Below are positions 59,232 to 64,000 of a DNA stretch of 64,000 nucleotides, in pieces (positions within the stretch are counted from its first letter, which is position 1; each line of letters begins with the position of its first letter). The notes beneath the pieces were generated by a model. That model searched no databases. It was not told where the DNA came from and was given only the letters and a program-made list of their open reading frames with translations. Origin of the DNA: DATFRX01 sp035630615 (GTDB lineage Bacteria > Actinomycetota > Actinomycetes > Propionibacteriales > Nocardioidaceae); contig DASQKI010000043.1 of the NCBI GenBank assembly GCA_035630615.1, positions 47,189 to 111,188 on the forward strand. The letters are read 5' to 3'. A program made the position numbers and the translations under genes.

Positions 59232-59794
59232 CGACCCCGCGACTTGTGCTGCTTGATGACCGTGTCGTCGGGCCGAGTCGGCTCGGGTGCCTCCGACTCG
59301 TCGGGCGGGTCCTGACCGGCGTACTCGATGCTCCCCCACACCCGGTCGTACCAGTCCGGCTGGTCCGGCGTGGCTTCGTCGCCCTGCGGTGCGTCGAGGC
59401 GTGGCGTGTCGCCCACCGTCTCGCCGTTTTCGTCGATGACGCGATAGCCGATCTCGCCGGGCAGCACCCAGCCGAAGCGCTCGCGGGCCATCCTGAGCAG
59501 GTACGCGTCGTCGTGCCAGCGCTGTTTGGTCTGCTCCAGCTCGTCGACGCGCGCCTGTGCCTCGGCGATCTGCGCCTCGGTCGCGGCGATCTCCTGCCGC
59601 TGGTCGAGCCAGGCCCGCAGGCTGGACGCATATGAGATCACGAGCACGAGCAGGACGAGTGCGAGCACCGCCGCTCGCCCGGTGGCGCGAGTACGGCCGG
59701 ACTCGTCGCGCGAGGTCGTGGACTCGGGGACGTTGCGTACTCGAGGGCGCCGGCGTCCGGGCCCTCGGCGAGGAGTACGCGGCGGTGACGCCAT
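59228..59794 (-). CDS. FtsB/DivIC-type septum formation initiator
   Basis: 188 aa from ATG 59794, 8 bp after the eno stop; no strong ribosome site. Pro/Arg-rich cytoplasmic tail (about 1-45), one membrane helix (AVLALVLLVLVISYASSL), then a coiled coil (QRQEIAATEAQIAEAQARVD) and the DivIC end domain with ARERFGWVLPGEIGYRVID. Bitopic divisome scaffold. Acidic C-tail. Confidence 0.9.
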   Translation of the reverse strand: MASPPRTPRRGPGRRRPRVRNVPESTTSRDESGRTRATGRAAVLALVLLVLVISYASSLRAWLDQRQEIAATEAQIAEAQARVDELEQTKQRWHDDAYLLRMARERFGWVLPGEIGYRVIDENGETVGDTPRLDAPQGDEATPDQPDWYDRVWGSIEYAGQDPPDESEAPEPTRPDDTVIKQHKSRGR

Positions 59795-59802
59795 CGGTCG
59801 GC

Positions 59803-61092
<1,290 letters not shown>

Positions 61093-61152
61093 CGTGCGCC
61101 TCCCTGCCTTCAAGCCTGTGGTGGATGTCTGATCCGTACCGCGCCGACCAGC

Positions 61153-62094
61153 CTATGTGGGCGATCGTTCGGCGGCCTGGACCGCCTCGCCGTACCGCTC
61201 CAGTGTGACCCGCAACGCCTGCTCGGCGTCGACGCCCTCCGCGCGGGCGGCGCGGACCACGTCGAGAAGCCTGCCACCGATCCGATCGGCGGGGTTGGCG
61301 TCCTGCGGTACGGACACGCCGTCGAGCCCGGCTCGTTCGACGCGCGACAGCAGCTTGTCGGCGCGGGCCAGGGCCGGCAGCGCGATCGGAATGCCCTCGA
61401 GAGCGGACTCGCGTCCCTTTTCGGCGGCTTTGATCGACTCCCAGTTGGCGTTGACCTCGTCCGCGTCGGCGACCTCGACGCTGGCGAAGACGTGCGGATG
61501 CCGCCGGATCAGCTTCTCGACGATCCCCGCCGCCACGTCATCGACGTCCCACGGCGCGTCAGCATCCTCCGCCGCGATCCGAGCGTGAAACATCACCTGC
61601 AACAACAGGTCACCGAGCTCCTCACGAAGATGATCGCGATCACCGCCGTCGATGGCTTCGAGCGTTTCGTACGCCTCCTCGAGCAGATACCGCGCGAGGC
61701 TCTCATGAGTCTGCTCCCGGTCCCACGGACACGAACGCCGCAACCGGTCCATCACCTCGACCAGGTCGAGCAACCGAGCCCCCGGCAGGTCGTACGACCC
61801 ATGCACGACCTCGACCTCCACACCCCGATCGCCCGACACGATCGACGCCGCGACCTCGCGCGCCCACGACACCTCCCCATGCGGCGCCAACCACACGACC
61901 TCCCCCGCACCGTCGAGCACCGGCCCCGCCATCTCCACAACATCAACCCCACCACCACCCACAGCAGTCGCCAACGGATCGGCAAGATCCGGCGCCCCCA
62001 CCCGATCAGCACCGACGATCAGCCGCCACGCCTGCGCACTAAGCAGCCCGACCGCAACCCGCGGACTCGTCACAACCACACACACCCGACCCAC
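61153..62094 (-). CDS. mazG: Nucleoside triphosphate pyrophosphohydrolase MazG
   Basis: About 313 aa from GTG 62094 (62085 possible). The N-terminal about 110 residues are the actinobacterial extension. Then MDRLRRSCPWDREQTHESLA, LLEEAYETLEAIDGGD and LREELGDLLLQVMFHARIA give the EExxE...D metal motif. Removes non-canonical NTPs. The first about 105 codons use many G- and T-ending codons (GGT, GGG, GTT, GTG, GAT), unlike the rest of the gene. Confidence 0.92.
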   Translation of the reverse strand: MGRVCVVVTSPRVAVGLLSAQAWRLIVGADRVGAPDLADPLATAVGGGGVDVVEMAGPVLDGAGEVVWLAPHGEVSWAREVAASIVSGDRGVEVEVVHGSYDLPGARLLDLVEVMDRLRRSCPWDREQTHESLARYLLEEAYETLEAIDGGDRDHLREELGDLLLQVMFHARIAAEDADAPWDVDDVAAGIVEKLIRRHPHVFASVEVADADEVNANWESIKAAEKGRESALEGIPIALPALARADKLLSRVERAGLDGVSVPQDANPADRIGGRLLDVVRAARAEGVDAEQALRVTLERYGEAVQAAERSPT

Positions 62095-62162
62095 GCCACG
62101 AGCGTACGACCCCTCATGACCCAAGGAGCACCCGCACAACCCGAGCCGGTCTGCGGATCCGA

Positions 62163-62852
62163 TCAGCCGCAGGTCTGCGCCTCCGGCAGCGACTCCACGA
62201 CGTCCTTACTCTTGGAGGCGTCCTCACGCATGGTCGCCTGACTCGACTGGGCGACCGATATCGATCCCGAGCGCGGGAGGTCCTGCGCCAGTAGGTCCTC
62301 GCCGTCGATGCCGAGCCGCGGGTCGACGTCGATGTCGTACTGGTCGATCGTGTCGAACACGTACTTCTGGCCCGCCTGGGCCGGGTTGCCGGCCTGCGAC
62401 TCGGTCGGCAGCGACTGGCCGATGCTGGTCTGCCAGGCCGTGACCTCCTGGCTGAGCTCGAGCAGCTGCATGAAGTCGTCGACCTGGTCTTCGTCCATCT
62501 GGTCGGTGAGGTCGGTGTAGTCGTCGGGCCGGACCGCGATGTCGTCTGGCGCCGGCTCGGCCGCACCGGTGTCGCCGGCGGCCTGCTGCGTGAGGTACGA
62601 CTGGATCAGCAGGCCCGTGACGTACTGCCGGCCTTCGATGCCTTCGGACGTCTGGCGCGGTTGGCCGCTGGTCTCGGCCGCGATCTGGGTCGCCTCGCAC
62701 ATGGCGGACGTGAGGTCGTCGAGCTCGTCCATCGACACGCGGTAGTCGCCGTCGTCGATGACGATCGCGGCGCCGGGATGCATGTTGCCGCAGGCCGTGA
62801 GCACGGCGGCCGCGACGCCGGCGATGGTCGCCGCGATGAGACGTCTGCGCAT
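62163..62852 (-). CDS. SurA N-terminal-like lipoprotein
   Basis: 229 aa with signal peptide and lipobox LTAC (Cys21). Then AAIVIDDGDYRVSMDELDDL and helices resembling the SurA N-terminal chaperone region, without a PPIase domain. Found between mfd and mazG in many actinobacteria. Probably a wall-side chaperone-like lipoprotein; role unproven. Confidence 0.82.
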   Translation of the reverse strand: MRRRLIAATIAGVAAAVLTACGNMHPGAAIVIDDGDYRVSMDELDDLTSAMCEATQIAAETSGQPRQTSEGIEGRQYVTGLLIQSYLTQQAAGDTGAAEPAPDDIAVRPDDYTDLTDQMDEDQVDDFMQLLELSQEVTAWQTSIGQSLPTESQAGNPAQAGQKYVFDTIDQYDIDVDPRLGIDGEDLLAQDLPRSGSISVAQSSQATMREDASKSKDVVESLPEAQTCG

Positions 62853-62876
62853 GGGAGCAACCCTACCGAGCGGCTT

Positions 62877-64000
62877 TCATGCGACGGCGGCCGGAGCCCG
62901 ATCCAACGCCGTGTCGATCACCGCGCGACACCACGACAGAAGCGCCTCGTCGCGCAGCGGCTGGCCGCCGACGCGGGCGGTCCGCGGCCGCGGGATCAGC
63001 ACGGTGTGTACGGCCGGCTTGACGACGCTGTCGGGATAGAGCCGCTGCAGCCGCAGTTGGCCCGACTCGGGAAGGTCGACCGGCCCGAAGCGTACGAAGT
63101 TGCCGGCGACTGTGATGTCAGTGAGCCCCGCTTGCCTGGCCCGCGCCCGCAGCCGGGCCACTTCAAGCAGGCTGACGACGGCTTCGGGCGGCTCGCCGTA
63201 GCGGTCGACCAGCTCGGCTTGGACCTCGTCGACCTCGGTTTCCGAGCGCACCGCGGCCAGCCGCTTGTACATCTCCAGCCGTAGCCGCTCGCTCGGCACA
63301 TAGCCGTGCGGTAGGTGAGCGTCGATCGGCAGCTCGAGCTTGGCCTCGAGCTCCTCGACCTCGCCCTCGCCGCGAAACTCCGCGACCGCCTCGCCGACCA
63401 GTCGGACGTAGAGGTCGAACCCGACGTCGGCGATGTGACCCGACTGCTCGCCGCCCAGCAGGTTGCCGGCGCCGCGGATCTCGAGGTCTTTCATCGCGAC
63501 CGCCATGCCGCCGCCGAGCTCGGAGTGCTGCGAGATGGTCGCCAACCGATCGTGCGCCGTCTCGGTCAGCGGCGCCTCGGCGGGATAGAGGAAGTAGGAG
63601 TACGCCCGCTCGCTCCCCCGACCGACTCGGCCACGGAGCTGGTGCAGCTGCGACAGGCCGAGCAGATCGGCTCGTTCGATGATCAGCGTGTTGGCGTTGG
63701 CGATGTCGAGCCCGGACTCGACGATCGTGGTGCAGACGAGTACGTCGTACTTCTTCTCCCAGAAGTCGACCATCACCTGCTCGAGCTGGTGCTCGCCCAT
63801 CTGCCCGTGCGCATAGGTGATACGGGCCTCGGGCACCAGTCGTCGCAGCCGTTCGACGACCCGACCGATGCTCTGCACCCGGTTGTGGATGTAGAACACC
63901 TGGCCCTCGCGCAGCAGCTCGCGCCGTACCGCGGCCACCACCTGCCGGTCCTCGTAGACCCCGACGTAGGTGAGCACCGGGTGCCGCTCCTCGGGCGGGG
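62877..64000 (-). CDS. mfd: Transcription-repair coupling factor Mfd (C-terminal part)
   Basis: Continues past the right edge; the visible 374 codons begin PEERHPVLTYVGVYED. This holds the second RecA-like helicase domain (VFYIHNRVQSI, ITYAHGQMGE, VCTTIVESGLDIANANT, motif VI HQLRGRVGRG), the TRG region (GAGNLLGGEQSGHIADVGFD) and the C-terminal D7 domain. Mfd releases stalled RNA polymerase and recruits UvrA. First gene of the mfd-lipoprotein-mazG string. Confidence 0.97.
   Translation of the reverse strand, partial: PPEERHPVLTYVGVYEDRQVVAAVRRELLREGQVFYIHNRVQSIGRVVERLRRLVPEARITYAHGQMGEHQLEQVMVDFWEKKYDVLVCTTIVESGLDIANANTLIIERADLLGLSQLHQLRGRVGRGSERAYSYFLYPAEAPLTETAHDRLATISQHSELGGGMAVAMKDLEIRGAGNLLGGEQSGHIADVGFDLYVRLVGEAVAEFRGEGEVEELEAKLELPIDAHLPHGYVPSERLRLEMYKRLAAVRSETEVDEVQAELVDRYGEPPEAVVSLLEVARLRARARQAGLTDITVAGNFVRFGPVDLPESGQLRLQRLYPDSVVKPAVHTVLIPRPRTARVGGQPLRDEALLSWCRAVIDTALDRAPAAVA

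Overview
The window is GC-rich (roughly 70% by eye), with dense genes, many GTG starts and ATGA/GTGA stop-start overlaps. It is chromosomal DNA of an actinobacterium. The right-hand block mfd - SurA-like lipoprotein - mazG - eno - ftsB/divIC - DUF501 - ppx/gppA is a conserved actinobacterial arrangement. Overall content (purine oxidation, class E sortase, ECF42 sigma factor, cbs/metB) suits Propionibacteriales or a close relative, but I cannot fix the genus. I saw no phage, transposase, CRISPR array or plasmid functions.

Layout. 1-7021: purine oxidation to allantoin (xanthine dehydrogenase subunits, 8-oxoguanine deaminase, uricase, HIU hydrolase, OHCU decarboxylase), with a PBP4-type carboxypeptidase and a NUDIX gene on the opposite strand. 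7086-9004: a perfect palindrome, a secreted LAxTG-type surface protein and a convergent class E sortase. 9023-17217: GntR regulator/GH42 beta-galactosidase, a small-molecule kinase, an MFS exporter, an OafA/SGNH acyltransferase broken by a frameshift, and a CYTH-like protein. 17231-21733: a TrmB/LuxR-type regulator divergent from a large secreted subtilase. 22557-34238: a long minus-strand catabolic operon (LacI, sugar ABC importer, two ADP-ribosylglycohydrolase-family proteins, PfkB kinase, TIM-barrel/SUMF fusion, family III CoA transferase, CitE-like lyase) under a perfect 29-bp operator. 34406-41969: DUF2252, peptidoglycan-binding and LURP-one-like proteins, guaA, an orphan MutL and metB. 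42082-52736: accessory block with two ECF sigma systems (SigE70 with a membrane partner; ECF42 with DGPF proteins), msrA behind a very strong hairpin, transporters, lipoproteins and DUF427. 52752-64000: cbs, DUF4287, Bax-inhibitor-1, threonine dehydratase, an unusual tRNA with anticodon UAA, type 5 uracil-DNA glycosylase, then the housekeeping block ending in truncated mfd.

The most striking pattern is a dispersed palindromic element (arm core GCGCCGAGATTGCGCGT). Three full copies are exactly 89 bp long. Four copies (three full, one single arm) lie inside four coding genes of the minus-strand catabolic operon. All four are read in the same frame, giving AEIxR...GQ(D/N)AQ(S/P)RR peptides placed in linkers, tails or loops. 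Other copies are intergenic. This resembles in principle the Rickettsia palindromic elements that insert into proteins. The second candidate for an undescribed system is the operon itself, which looks like an uptake and catabolic pathway for an unidentified ribosyl or glycosyl conjugate.
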